A stretch of DNA of 64,000 nt, taken from Arthonia radiata. Its lineage: Eukaryota > Ascomycota > Arthoniomycetes > Arthoniales > Arthoniaceae. The stretch lies in the NCBI GenBank assembly GCA_002989075.1, contig PSQN01000012.1, positions 1,302,001 to 1,366,000 on the forward strand. The letters run 5' to 3'. Shown here in pieces: positions 46,368 through 57,819 of this stretch. A program made the position numbers and the translations under genes. Position 1 is the stretch's first letter. Every line of letters starts with the position of its first letter. Below the pieces are notes generated by a model that was not told where the DNA came from, made no database searches, and worked only from the letters and a program-made list of their open reading frames with translations.

Positions 46368-49300
46368 TTAGACATCATAATCCACATCGCCTAGGCCTCT
46401 TGATCGTACACAATCGTTTACCACTCCTTTAACGTTCTCGACCGTCTTCGGCCAGTCGGGTCTATTCGTTGAAGATGCGCGTGGTGAACCAGGTGACGTC
46501 AGCTCGTCACTCATGGTAGCAACGTAATCCAACCATTTGACGACTTCCACCGCTTTTCGCATATTTCCTTCATCAATGACGACACTTCTGAGATAGTTGT
46601 TCAATGCGTCTACATCTTCTTCATACGGCCCGTCGTCTGCAAACTCCTCGTGCCATGAACTGATCGCTTCTCGAAGCTCAGCCAAGTCTGACAGCTTGTG
46701 CTGAGTGAAGGTAGGCTTAGGTGGCCTTGCTTCGAGCCGCAACACGCGTTCGCCATTTATTTGATCAGCAAGGCCACCACGACCTCCTCGAGATGCTTGT
46801 AAGTTGCGACGACGTCGTGATACCTCGATGCCACCAGTGCGTTTCAGTTGATCGCGCTTGTGGTTCTCAAGGACTTCAGCGCGGACATCCTCCGGTAAAG
46901 CTTCCAGAAAGTCAGCAGAGATGTCAGCAGACTCAGCGTCGTTATCAGAATCTGTCTGTGCGTTGACAAAATTGGCCTGAGTCAACGTTGAATTACTTCG
47001 TGATGCGACGCCTTTCAGACGCGCGAGCAAGCTCCCACCTCTTGGCCGTCCGCGCGTTCTACCCCTTGTCGGGACAGTGTTCTTGACCATGCGGTTCTTG
47101 CGTGGAGACTGCGGGAGGACAGCCTGACCTCGCTGAGCATGAGGCTTCGATGGTGACTTCTGATACTGTGATAGGATTTCCTTACGAACGTCTTCGGGTA
47201 AAGCATCAAGTATTGAGAGGTCGATCTGAGACTCATTTGGCAAAGCGGTGAACGCAAATGGACGTCGTGCTGTCGACTCCGGCTGAGCCTCTTGTGCGAC
47301 TTTGAGGGCCTGCTGCTTCCTCGCCTGTGGAATATGCTTCTGTAGTTTCGCACGAATATCTGCGGGCAGCTCTGCCAACCCCTGCGGGTCGACTTGAGTA
47401 GGCAGAACGAATTGTGTGCCGAGTGTATTGAGCGGCTTACGAGATGGACTGTCTTCGGCCATCTGACCCAAGCCAGCGAGCGGACCTGGTCTAGGGCGCT
47501 TAGGTGTCTCCGGATCATCTTGAATATCATCGGTGTCTGCTCTGCCGAGTTCTCTGGAAGTTCTGTCTTCGGCATCTCGTTTAAATTGCGATCCAGGTCG
47601 GACGGTCTCTTTGAGAGGCGCAGCATCTCGTTCGAGCGCGGGCGCATCCTCCTTCTGCTCCTCGGTCTCCTCAGCGGGTCGATCGATGACACCGGCCTGC
47701 GCCACTGGAGCTTTGCGCTGAGCTGGGGCGATATTGAACTGCAGTCGCCGTTGACTTCCATCAAAATTGCCGGCAACTGGTCCTTTGACAGGTTCCAGCT
47801 TCGTCATTTGAATGCCCAATCCTCGAAGCTCGCCCGGTGAGAACCCGAAGCCGCGGAGAATGGAGAGTGTCTCCTTGCCGATGGTATCTTTGTCGTTCGT
47901 GAGTACGCCAAGCACAATACTTTTGTTATAAACATCGCATTTCCCGTGCCCGAGAAACTTCGGCGGATCCAGTGCTGCATCCCTCGATCTGCGCATGACC
48001 TTCATGGTGAGGTTCCTACCCTTGACACCTTCTTTGATCAACCGACGGCTAAGCTCACCACTCAGGCTAGCCATAAATTCTTCAGCTTGCCCTTGATTTT
48101 CGAAGCGAACGCCCCAGTTGACTTCGGCTGATACAGACTTCCGCACCACCTGGTCGCCCACTTCTGTCTTGTCAATACCTCGAGAGTAGTTCCAGATCTT
48201 CTCGCCGGTTTTGGGACCCAACACAGACACCAAGCGCTCTCTGTTGAGTTCGCGAATGTCTTTGACGAATTTCACACCGATGTCCTCAAGCTTGCCACCA
48301 ATGCTGTAGGCAACGCCAGGCAGACTCTGCACCTCAAGATCTGCCAAGAAGTCGAGCGCCTGTTCGGGCTTGATGTGGTACTGTCCAGCTGGTTTGGCTT
48401 TCCGCAGGGCCACCTTCGCAAGCAGGATATTGCCACCAATCCCGACTGATACAGCGCACCCAGACTCACGCTTGACTCGATCTCGCAGTGCTTGCGCAAC
48501 CTCATCTGCTTTGGCCTGCTCACGCCAGATGCTGCCTTCGCGAACGCCTGTGCCATCCGTACCACCCGCCCTGTGGCACTCCACGGAGACGTCCACCAAT
48601 GCCTCGTCTATACTGACGCTTTGAACGATGCCGCCAGTCTCGATGATAGCGTCGTAAAACAAGCGGCTTGCAGCTTCATACTCCGGGAAATCGTAAGGCA
48701 GAACCTTGAGATCATCACACATCTCCTGTGCGCGCTTCATCCACATGCCATTCTTTACACCATACTTGCGAGCGACATAATTACAGCTTGCTATTTCCGA
48801 TCCTGAGCCGGCGCCATGTGCTACAACTGCAGGCTTGTCTTGCAGGTGTGGATGCTTCTTGAGCGATACTGCAACGAAGAAGCTGTCGAAATCGACATGG
48901 AGTACATAGCGTCGCGAGTTGGGCGCTCGTTTCTGCTTTGACTTTTGTGAAGCAGTCTTTTCGGAGGTCAGAGCCTGCAACTGTGACTTCAGGTCGGCCT
49001 TCCATGTAGACAGATGATGCAGTCGAGACTCTCGGTAGTATTGTTCGAGAAAGTCGGGGTTGAGAACGCTTGACTTCCGAATTCGCGCATCAGACAGCAG
49101 CTCGCGATTGTGGTCCTCGGGCGTCATGTTCGCCCGCTTCTCCGATTGTGGGGACTGTCCGCTTCGCGGCCTCTTCAGCGGATTCACAGCCGGCGAAAGA
49201 GACTCTGATGCGTTCTGAACAACAGATGGCTGTCGCGACTGGATGTCTGATTGTTCCCCAGCAAGTATGTGAGCGTCTTGCGCTTCATTCGTGAAATTCT

Positions 49301-50171
49301 CAACCTCTGCATCGGGGCCAACATCAAAAGCATGCTGCTCTTCGAGAGATAGATGTGCAGCTTCCTCGGGCTGATCTAGCTCTTCGGGGTTTGTCCGTGG
49401 GTCAGGATCGTGTTCGGTGACAGAGTGAAGAGCTCCGGGTGACTCTGAAGGCTGACCGCCTAAAGGTTGACCGCTGGATGTCTTTGAACTGTGCTTGCTT
49501 TCTTCGCTCAGTAGGGCAGAGCTGGGGAAGTCGAAGTCCTCAATCGTATCTTGCTGTTCTGCCTCGTCAAAGCCATCTTGCTGCTGGGCCAACTGCTTTG
49601 TGTACCAGCTCGTGTCCGTTTGATCCCTGTAACCCAGCGTCTTGCGGTTTACCTGACTCGAGATATTCCCATTGTCGAACTTCAGCACTTTCTGTTTGAT
49701 GCCTTCATCTACCACACGATAGTTTTCCCAGGGCAACAGTCTGCCCGCGTTGACACTATCCACAATCCATGCCGGCTTCACGATGCGGTATTTTCGGAAA
49801 TCCTCCACCTTTTTCGGCGTGAGGCTGCTGGCGATGATGTGTGTCACCTGTGTCTTGCCATCAAGATACTGCATGAAGCCGCCGCCATGCGTAACAATGA
49901 GGATATGAAGGTCGTTCAAGGAGGGTTGCGTGTAGCCGTTGACTTGCGCAACAATGCCACGAAAGATCTGAGGCTTGTCACCGTGCTCCGACCGTATCTG
50001 CGCATCGAGGTTCTGTAGCTTGATCTTCTTGCGTCTGAAATATTCAGGAAAACCGCCGAACTTGGATGGCTCATACTCCTCGCCTTCTTCGTCTTCGAAG
50101 TTGTGGCTTTCGATCCGCTTGCGAACGGCGGTGGAGTTGCTCTCGAGGCGTGAGCCCATCGCGAGGAGCAC
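46368..50171 (-). CDS. REV1: DNA repair polymerase REV1 (Y family)
   Basis: Single-exon gene of 1,267 aa. REV1 inserts dCMP opposite abasic and damaged sites and scaffolds Pol zeta in translesion synthesis in the nucleus. A BRCT domain spans about residues 67-155 (THGGGFMQYL, THIIASSL, PAWIVDSV). The catalytic core starts near 420: YVLHVDFDSFF with Asp427, and SVSIDEALVDVS with Asp522-Glu523 as metal ligands. The helix-hairpin and little-finger regions follow (LPGVAYSIGGKLEDIG). Two ubiquitin-binding motifs share the LPEDVR core (ILDALPEDVRKEIL and FLEALPEDVRAEVL). The C-terminal 110 aa match the Rev7/polymerase-binding domain. A second Met at position 5 is an alternative start. It is divergent from the RNA-ligase-like gene. 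Confidence 0.96.
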   Translation of the reverse strand: MLLAMGSRLESNSTAVRKRIESHNFEDEEGEEYEPSKFGGFPEYFRRKKIKLQNLDAQIRSEHGDKPQIFRGIVAQVNGYTQPSLNDLHILIVTHGGGFMQYLDGKTQVTHIIASSLTPKKVEDFRKYRIVKPAWIVDSVNAGRLLPWENYRVVDEGIKQKVLKFDNGNISSQVNRKTLGYRDQTDTSWYTKQLAQQQDGFDEAEQQDTIEDFDFPSSALLSEESKHSSKTSSGQPLGGQPSESPGALHSVTEHDPDPRTNPEELDQPEEAAHLSLEEQHAFDVGPDAEVENFTNEAQDAHILAGEQSDIQSRQPSVVQNASESLSPAVNPLKRPRSGQSPQSEKRANMTPEDHNRELLSDARIRKSSVLNPDFLEQYYRESRLHHLSTWKADLKSQLQALTSEKTASQKSKQKRAPNSRRYVLHVDFDSFFVAVSLKKHPHLQDKPAVVAHGAGSGSEIASCNYVARKYGVKNGMWMKRAQEMCDDLKVLPYDFPEYEAASRLFYDAIIETGGIVQSVSIDEALVDVSVECHRAGGTDGTGVREGSIWREQAKADEVAQALRDRVKRESGCAVSVGIGGNILLAKVALRKAKPAGQYHIKPEQALDFLADLEVQSLPGVAYSIGGKLEDIGVKFVKDIRELNRERLVSVLGPKTGEKIWNYSRGIDKTEVGDQVVRKSVSAEVNWGVRFENQGQAEEFMASLSGELSRRLIKEGVKGRNLTMKVMRRSRDAALDPPKFLGHGKCDVYNKSIVLGVLTNDKDTIGKETLSILRGFGFSPGELRGLGIQMTKLEPVKGPVAGNFDGSQRRLQFNIAPAQRKAPVAQAGVIDRPAEETEEQKEDAPALERDAAPLKETVRPGSQFKRDAEDRTSRELGRADTDDIQDDPETPKRPRPGPLAGLGQMAEDSPSRKPLNTLGTQFVLPTQVDPQGLAELPADIRAKLQKHIPQARKQQALKVAQEAQPESTARRPFAFTALPNESQIDLSILDALPEDVRKEILSQYQKSPSKPHAQRGQAVLPQSPRKNRMVKNTVPTRGRTRGRPRGGSLLARLKGVASRSNSTLTQANFVNAQTDSDNDAESADISADFLEALPEDVRAEVLENHKRDQLKRTGGIEVSRRRRNLQASRGGRGGLADQINGERVLRLEARPPKPTFTQHKLSDLAELREAISSWHEEFADDGPYEEDVDALNNYLRSVVIDEGNMRKAVEVVKWLDYVATMSDELTSPGSPRASSTNRPDWPKTVENVKGVVNDCVRSRGLGDVDYDV

Positions 50172-51102
50172 GTCGCAGCTGCACTACGTCAGAAGAGATG
50201 CGCATGGTCAGTGTTGCATCCCGAGTGTGAGGGACGCAAGTTCGTTGCCGCTGTTCGATGAGATGAAAGCGCGGAGGCGCGTCATAAGCTATCCTTGAAT
50301 CATGAGACCCTCATTGCGTTGAAGAACCGGCGATGGTGTGTCACGATTCAAGAGATAGGCACCCGCAGCACCTATTCGCGCAACGGCAACGAGGAGGTCA
50401 ATCCTAGGTTGTTTTGACCCTCACGTCTACGGATACGTGTCTTCCTCATTCAATTGACACAGGTCTCCTCAGTAATACGCAACATGCACGCGTCCAGATT
50501 TTCATGAGACCTGCATCAGCTTAAAGAACGCTGCGACATGCGAAATCCAGCCAATGCGGCACCTTGCAGTGTAGCGTGCAGGCCATCGGGCGCATTGCAG
50601 CGTGATGTAGATACGCTCTTCCAGTCTGATTCACTAGAGGCGGCCTGCAATACATACTCTGCGCTCATGAATCCGTGGCAAATCTATTCCGTCCATACGT
50701 TTCCCCCCCACCGGTTGCAAAAGCACACCCTCAAGCGGCTAGGGCACGTTTGAAGCAGCACGTCCACAAGCCAAACGCCATCTGCTCGACGGGATGCATT
50801 ACTTTGAATGGGCATGTGTGATGTTATTGTCCTTGTGATATCCAGCGCCTTATACCCGGACGAGCACTGGATTATCAGAGCACGTAACGTCCATCGCATA
50901 AGCCGAATACGGTCCAGTAGGTCACTCGTCACTTCCCTCCTGACTCAAATAAGGAAATGGCTTGGCAACCAATTCTTCAGATCATCTCAGTGATAACTCA
51001 CGATGATCATGCGTGACTCATGCGCAGACTGCTAAACGTGCAGATTTGCGACCCTACGATTGATCCTCGATTCACTCAAGCACTGGCAAAAGACCTCTCA
51101 CG
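50172..51102. other. Divergent promoter region
   Basis: About 930 bp between the start codons of REV1 (minus) and the RNA-ligase-like gene (plus). No ORF of note. Confidence 0.45.
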
Positions 51103-52257
51103 ATGGCGGTGGATGATACCCTACAAACCGACCTAACGCGGGTGCACCAGCATACGAGGTTCCCACACATCGAAGGCCAGCTAAAGGCGTTCATCGTGTC
51201 TGTCCAGAAATGCATGACGATCGAGGAGCGCCGTAGCGTTGTCACAATGGAAGGCACAGTCAAGCTGGACGGTATGCACGCCGACATCGTCTTCGACGTA
51301 ACGCCGGCAGACACCCAATTGGAGCTGAACAACCCTCAAGAGCACACCGATAACATGGATGATACATCAGGTCCCCGGTTTCAGACTCGCAACACATTCG
51401 CAACCACCAAAACCGACATGTATGGCTTTCCAAGTGTCCTACTCAAGCATACTGCTCGACTAAGATTGCTCAAACACCAAGTGCTGCAACGACATCAAGG
51501 GCGGCATCCTGCAGCGAACTTGGACACCACTCAGCCTCTCATCATTGCAGGCGAATGGAGCCGAGGCAAATCAAAGGACGCACTCGGTTTCGACGGCCTC
51601 CCGAAAACGTTTGTTATCACGAGCATCTCACTGAACGGAACTTGGCAGCCAGACGCCGACTTTGCTGGTATCGAGGTTCCTGAGATCGGAGTCTACCACA
51701 TCCTCCGAGGACCAGCGTTCACTGTCGACCTGGACCTGCGGGATCTGACGGTGCAGAACCCAGCTTTCGAGCTCATGCAGCAGCACGCGAATGAGGTAGA
51801 AGAGTGTGACCCATTCGTCCGCGCTCTCGGAAAGCCCAAAGAGCAGTGCAGAGGCGACGGCATCGTCTGGAAGATAGGTATTCCAGAAGGACGCTCAAAT
51901 GCTCGACTGTGGCTGAAGACGAAGGGCCCAATCTACAAAGCTAGAGAACAGAAGCAGAGCAAGCCTTCTCAACCAAAGCAAGAGGACTTAGAAGCTCGAT
52001 CAAAGGCAGCGCAGTTTGCCGAGCAACTTGTCACGGAGCGGAGGGTTGAGCAAGGGCTCGAGTACTTGCAGGAAATGCAGCTTCCGTTCGAGAAGAGAAA
52101 CATGAAGACGTTCTTGGATTGGGTTGCGAACGACGTAATGCGGGAGGAGGAGACTGCTATCAACGAGGGCGCTCTGGAGGTACCCCTGATCAGGTTGGAG
52201 GTCGTGAGGACCGCGAGAGAAGAGTTTCTACGGTTGGTTGCGGAAAGTCAAGGTTAG
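51103..52257 (+). CDS. RNA-ligase-like nucleotidyltransferase
   Basis: Single-exon ORF of 384 aa. It carries the ordered motifs of covalent nucleotidyltransferases of the RNA ligase group: motif I GTVKLDGMHADI with the candidate AMP-accepting Lys54; a motif III-like IIAGEWSRGK (about 148-156); a hydrophobic IIIa strand (TFVITSI); motif IV GDGIVWK (about 251-257), where Asp replaces the usual Glu; and motif V WLKTKG (Lys272, Lys274). After about residue 280 there is an acidic-basic helical tail, unlike T4 Rnl2. Likely reaction: ATP-dependent sealing of RNA 3'-OH/5'-P nicks. That is inference from motifs. No transit peptide is obvious. Such proteins are scattered in fungi and their role is unknown. 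Confidence 0.72.
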   Translation: MAVDDTLQTDLTRVHQHTRFPHIEGQLKAFIVSVQKCMTIEERRSVVTMEGTVKLDGMHADIVFDVTPADTQLELNNPQEHTDNMDDTSGPRFQTRNTFATTKTDMYGFPSVLLKHTARLRLLKHQVLQRHQGRHPAANLDTTQPLIIAGEWSRGKSKDALGFDGLPKTFVITSISLNGTWQPDADFAGIEVPEIGVYHILRGPAFTVDLDLRDLTVQNPAFELMQQHANEVEECDPFVRALGKPKEQCRGDGIVWKIGIPEGRSNARLWLKTKGPIYKAREQKQSKPSQPKQEDLEARSKAAQFAEQLVTERRVEQGLEYLQEMQLPFEKRNMKTFLDWVANDVMREEETAINEGALEVPLIRLEVVRTAREEFLRLVAESQG

Positions 52258-53458
52258 TGATCACACGAGTGCGAATGAAGAGACACGTCGCTCAAGACTG
52301 TTCGTCCTTGCATGTACACAGCTGTGAGGAACACCTCCGCGTACATCATAGACCGCTGTTGTTTCTTCTGATTGAACACAAGATCAGGGGGTGAAGAACA
52401 GCGATTCTGCGGAGCATAAGAAGGGGTTGCCATTGAAGAAGGGACTTACATACGTTAAACACAAGTTAGGGGGCGAAATTCGTTGTGTCAGGGGTCACAC
52501 TTCCGCCTGCATCCGAATTCGCGAGCCTAGCCTAGCCCAGCAAATGGAAATCCACCGCTTGTGCTTAGGCCGCGCTAAATTCTTATACTGTCGGATCACG
52601 TCCCCAGGGAGAAAAATTGTATTTTACACAGTATTTTACTGTAACGGAGGGCCTATTATTTACGTAAAAAAGACGATACTAGGCTGCCTAAAATAGCGTC
52701 TGTGTACGATAAATTACCTAAAGCGGAAGTATAATAGTACTTATCCTACACAAGTAACCTAACTTTACACTCTCTTGGTCTGATTTCTGAGACTGAATTT
52801 AGGCGACATCAAGCTTACCCTGCCGCATCCTCGCCAAAAAGGGCCGTGCAGTCACGTGAGTGTGTAAGTAACATGTATTGGGGTCCCACCCCTTTTTTAC
52901 TGTATTTTACTTGAAATGTAGGATTCTTTACGTAATTTATCGTACCCTACACGTCCCGTCTCTCCTCAAATTCGGCTCCTATTCCGCTCGCCTCAGGTGG
53001 GGTACGGAAATCATGTGCACCGAGGCGCTCTGCTGCCAATGGCTTCATCCACCAAACCAGCATGGCTTGCAGTCTAAGTGGCGGACTCGGTGCGCTCTGG
53101 CCATCAACACCCGCTATCGCACTACAGGTATCTGTTGGAGACTTAATCGAAAGCCGCAGTGAGGCCAATGGCAACGACTACGCAACCTTGGGGACTTCTC
53201 AAGCCCATCTAAAGCTGCTACATGGCAGCCATCATTGAAGTGGACTCTCAATAGTCGTGCGCTAGTGTGGTCAAATCTCACTGCTTACGGAGTAGACGGC
53301 GGAATGTCTTATACACCCCTGAAGGGACGCTAATGGCCCGATGTGCACTTTTGTGTAGTCTGGAGTGAAGCGTCTCAAATACTGTAGCATGGATCCCCTT
53401 CGAAGAGAACTTGCCTCTGAAGTACTCCGTACGACTGCGCATTGTCCGACGAAACAGC
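52258..53458. other. Intergenic region containing an AT-rich inverted-repeat segment
   Basis: About 1.2 kb. The centre (about 52,610-52,950) is clearly more AT-rich than its flanks and holds the inverted repeat annotated separately. No protein-coding signal. Confidence 0.45.
52704..52945. repeat. Inverted repeat, possible MITE-like remnant
   Basis: A perfect 14-bp inverted pair: GTACGATAAATTAC at 52704-52717 and its reverse complement at 52932-52945. The match extends to about 20 of 21 bp when the flanking CTAAAG/GTAAAG is included. Nearby are repeated ATTTTACTGTA-type strings, near-palindromic at 52629-52643 and again at 52896-52910. An AT-rich island with terminal-type inverted repeats and no ORF fits a small non-autonomous transposon remnant. 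No target-site duplication was confirmed. Confidence 0.45.
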
Positions 53459-55248
53459 ATGGCGCGCCGGATGATCATGGCCTTACAGGTCGTTCTGCCA
53501 GTCCTTGCTGCGACTCAATGCCTGCCGACCCAGGTCGACCTCCCTTACGGCCACGTCATTGGCACCACGACAAGCTTGCCCTCCGCGACTGCTCCAGTGA
53601 ACAAATTCCTCGGTGTGCCCTTCGCAAAGACGCCGCCTGGACGCTTCTTGCCACCGGCTGAGATCGATCAATCGAGCAGCACTATTGATGCTACTGCATG
53701 GAAACCTTCTTGCATCCAGCAATTCCAAGGGCCTGGAAATGTGTGGGAGCTGTTCAACCTGACGCTGAACGAGCCTCCGCCGGAGGAATCCGAGGACTGT
53801 ATCTACTTGAACATCTATGCACCGTCCACGCCTCCACCGCCTGAGGGACGCGCCGTCCTGTTTTGGATCTATGGTAAACGATTGGAAGCTCAAAAGTTCA
53901 TGCTGAAGTAGAAGCTCACATCAGACATAGGCGGTGGCTTGAGATTTGGCACTGCTGGGACGCCCGCTTACGATGGCTCGGCATTTGCTGCGTATCAAGA
54001 CGTCATCCTCATTGCTGCGAACTATCGAACCAATGTCTTTGGTTTCCCTAACTCGAAAGAGCTACCGACCTCCGAACAGAACCTAGCGTACCTCGATCAG
54101 CGCTTCGCCTTGCAGTGGACACAAGATTATATCCATAACTTTGGTGGCGATCCTAAGAAAGTCACTCTGTTCGGTGAAAGCGCTGGCGGTGTATCTATTG
54201 ACACGCTTCTTACATCCTTCCACACTGAGACTGCGCCGTTCCGTGGAGCTATCCTGGAATCTGCGCAAGCATCTTACGGTACTGCCGATGCCATCTTAGG
54301 AACCACACCTGATCCTTTCGGCGAGCTGGCAACCTTGCTGGACTGTCCTGCAGAGCAGTCACAGCTAGAATGCATTAGAGCCGCTGACGCTTTTGAGATC
54401 CGCCAGATCCTCAATGATAATCCCATTAACTTCAATCCTGTTGTCGACAATGTTACCTCGTATGGCAGTGGAGCTCTTCGCCGCCAAGCCGGCAACTTCG
54501 CCAAAGTGCCCGTATTGACAGGCACCAACTTTCAGGAGGGTAAGCTCAAATCCATCCCGCGACTTTGTCCTCGAACGACGAAACACTAACCAAGCCTCAA
54601 GCGCGCATCTTCGTCCGCGGCCAAACGAACTTCACCGCCTTCCTCGAAGAGCTCTTCGGCCCCGTCATCCCAGAGCAAATCCCGCTTATCGAGTCCGCCT
54701 ACGGGCCTGTTGGTACCACGCCTGGCCTCGACACTGACTACGACCTCATCTCGGCCGTCTTTACCGACGTCGGCTTCCAATGCCCGCAGGCGCTGCAAGG
54801 AAACCAGACCGCGCTATCCGGCGTGCCCGCCTGGCGCTACATCTACAACGCCTCGTTCCCCAACACGGCCGTCTTCGATGACAGCGGCGTCTTCCACACC
54901 TCTGAGATCGCGCAAGTCTTTCAAACTTACTATGGTGGGCCTATCAATCCCACCACGAGCGAACCGCTGGGATTAGTGCGTTCGGATATCCCCGCGACAG
55001 CACAGCAAGTTGCGTTGTCGAAATATATGAACGAGGCCTGGGCGAATTTTGCAAAGAATCCTGCTGGCGGTCCGGGGTGGCCAGAGATTGGTGGGGAGTT
55101 TCGCGAGGAGTTGGGTGTCTTAGGTAATGGCGGGAGCAGTGGCGTGACCGTTGTTGACCCGAGCAGCTTCGCGCAACGGTGCGAGTTGTTTTACCCGCTG
55201 TATAGGGCGGCGATCGGAGGTGCGCCATTACCCGGGGTCGATGAGTGA
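53459..55248 (+). CDS. Secreted carboxylesterase (type B)
   Basis: Three exons, 53459..53873, 53931..54539 and 54602..55248, total 556 aa, the usual size of fungal type-B carboxylesterases and lipases. A signal peptide starts at the second possible Met (MARRMIMALQVVLPVLAATQC). The fold signatures are present: FLGVPFAKTPPGRF, EDCIYLNIYAP, the oxyanion hole WIYGGGLRFG across intron 1, and the nucleophile elbow FGESAGG. A late YNASFP / GVFHTSEIAQVF stretch contains the likely catalytic His (FHTSEI). Both introns have GTAA donors and restore conserved sequence (NFQEG to ARIFVRG). It hydrolyses ester bonds outside the cell; the substrate cannot be told from sequence. Confidence 0.9.
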
Positions 55249-56049
55249 GTTTTGCAGAAAGTTTCGGTGATGAAGCAACATAGACAATTGGAATTTACGG
55301 TTCTTTCAATGGAGAAGATATAAGTGACTTGCATATTAGCAACGACCAATGCCAGCGCCCACTTCCTCCACGCTCGCCTGCTCAGCGGCAAGCAGAACTC
55401 TTGAAGCACGTTCAACTACATTAGCATGGTTATGAGCAGCAGTTATTTCTATGTTTTAGGCCGATTCAGCAGTCGTCAGCCTATTAGAAAAGCCAAACAA
55501 TCGGTTGAATCCCCATCAAGTATCAGGAATGCTCGCTCGTCTCTCAAGTCCCCAGACCCTTCATGGTCCGATATCAAGAAAGGAGAGAACTCCTTGAGAG
55601 TACTTAATGCAAAGATTCGACAATTGTTTTCTTGTCAGAGATGGGGTGTATGTACAAGCCAGTTCTAGCCTTCTTCGCTTGAAAAATCAGGGATCCTACG
55701 GTGGCGGAGAGCTGATATATAGAAGCGCACCGGCATCATCGCGGTTGCTGGCAGAAACAAAACCCTGATCATGACATACAACCTTGATGATGATAACGGA
55801 CGTCGCCCATGCTTGATCTCTCAACCACGAGCATGGACAACAACGAAAGATAGGGCTACTAGCATTGTTGTGGGCGCGGCAAACGCGGCAGTTTTAAGCG
55901 CACCAAGGTTTAAAGGAAGTTTTACGCGAGGCACGATTTTTCTCGTCAAGCTATCCAGCGAGTCTCTGCGCAACTGTATTTTCACACCCTTCACTCCTCT
56001 GTACTCGCCCCTAATACTTAACTTTTGCGCTCGAATCGATTCTGTCATA
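55249..56049. other. Intergenic region
   Basis: About 800 bp; promoter of the FKBP gene. The FKBP frame is open from 55771 but the extra N-terminus is not protein-like. A short ORF at 55426-55668 is not recognised. Confidence 0.4.
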
Positions 56050-57819
56050 ATGGCACAATCAATGCTTCCTGTCGCGACATGGGGTCTCACCGTCGCTCCC
56101 AACGATGCGCCTTTGGGTGCCTTCAACATGGAGACTGAGTCTGGCACACTGCAGCTCACCATGGCAGCCATTGACCCTGGTGAGGACATCTCGCAAAATG
56201 AGGGCGTCGAGGCGTTCAAGAAGCCGCGCGCAACTGTCAAAATGATCGTCCTCAAGGAGCTTCCCGAGGATGAAGACGATGATGAGGAAGACATGGAGAT
56301 GGCTGAACTCCTCGATGAGGATGAGGATGAGGAGAGTCCAAACGGCGAAGGGCCTAGTGATCCCAAAAAGAGCCCCAAGGAGATGAAGAGAAACGCCATT
56401 CTCAAGGCCATGAAGAAGCAAGACGACGACGTGCTTGCCAATGGTGCGAAAGCTAAGGGTAAAGGCAAGGTCTCCTCCGATGAGGAGATGGAAGACGACG
56501 ATGAAGACGATGACGAGGATGTTGAAGACGCTGAAGGTGTGCAAGAGTTTGTGCTTTGCACGCTTGATCCTGAAAACGTAAGTCCCTTACTCCACAGTCC
56601 ACACCCTTGGTGCCATAAGGGCGGCCACACCCCGCGTATCTTCGCGTCCTGCAAACGCAGATCTCGAGCTCAGGCACTTTCGAGCAATAGGCTTACTCGT
56701 ACCAGCACTACAACCAGCCCCTCAACATCACTATCCCCGCCCATGAAGAGGTCGCCTTCCGGGTCACAGGCACACACTCCATCCACCTCACCGGTAACAT
56801 CGTCATCTCCCCAATGGATGACGACACATTCGGTTCCGAGACCTCTGAAGATGAAGACGAAGGTGTCGACCTGTCCCCAGACGAAGAAGAGCTTGCAGAC
56901 GTTGATGAAGAGTCTGACGAGCTAGATGATATGGAGGACCCACGCATCACCGAAGTCGGCACCGACGAAGAAGATGAGGTCGAACCACCCAAGCTCGTCA
57001 AGGCTGAGCCAGCCAAAGCGAAGAACAGCAAGAAGCGAGCTCGTGAGGATGACAGCAGCATGCTCGACGTCGAGGATGAGAAGAAGCCAATCACCAACGG
57101 CATCCTCGAGAAGGCGCTTAAGAAGGAGGAGGCTGCTACACCTCAGGTCAACGGAGACGTGCCGACAATCGATGCTGACGGCAAGCCGCTCTCAAAGAGC
57201 CAAATCAAGAAGATGCGCAAGAAGATGAAGGACAACGCTGGCAATGCCGTGACGGTCACCCAGACCGTCGATGGCGCGGACGAAGGCGAGAAGGTCATTA
57301 CAGAGGCGAAGAAAGAGATTCCAGGTGGTAAGAGCGTGCAGTTTGCTGAGAAACTTGTTCAAGGTCCCACCCCGACCACCAACGGAGTCACCCCGAAGGA
57401 AGAAAAGAAAGGCGGCAAGACTGAAAATCCTCGCGTCGTTGATGGCGTCACGATCGACGACAAGAAGACTGGAACTGGGCCGCTAGCGAAGAAGGGCGAC
57501 AAGGTCAGCATGCGGTACATTGGGAAGCTCGAGTCGGATAAGAGCCAATTCGATGGTAAGTTTGTCGCTCCCATGGCCAGCGTGTATCACTAACACAATC
57601 GCAGCAAATAAGAAAGGCCCACCCTTCACGTTCCGCCTCGGAGGCGGCGAGGTGATCAAAGGCTGGGAGATCGGCGTGCAAGGCATGGCGATGGGTGGGG
57701 AGCGCCGCATAATAGTCCCTGCGAAGCACGGATACGGGAGTAAGAAGTCAGGCAAGATCCCAGCGAACAGCACACTGATCTTCGATGTGAAGCTGCTGGA
57801 GATCAACGCGAAGAAGTGA
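56050..57819 (+). CDS. Nucleolar FKBP-type peptidyl-prolyl isomerase (Fpr3/Fpr4-like)
   Basis: Three exons, 56050..56577, 56706..57555 and 57605..57819, total 530 aa. The N-terminal nucleoplasmin-like domain ([12 protein letters not shown], then [15 protein letters not shown] across intron 1) is followed by several acidic tracts and Lys-rich blocks (about residues 75-330) that bind histones or direct the protein to the nucleolus. The C-terminal 110 aa are an FKBP domain: [69 protein letters not shown]. It isomerises X-Pro bonds and acts as a histone chaperone in rDNA silencing in yeast homologues. The ATG at 56050 follows a pyrimidine-rich leader and starts the conserved MLPVATWGL region. Confidence 0.94.

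Noticed and set aside
55821-56654. Minus-strand Ser-rich ORF of 277 codons
   Set aside because: Antisense of the acidic Glu/Asp tracts of the FKBP gene.
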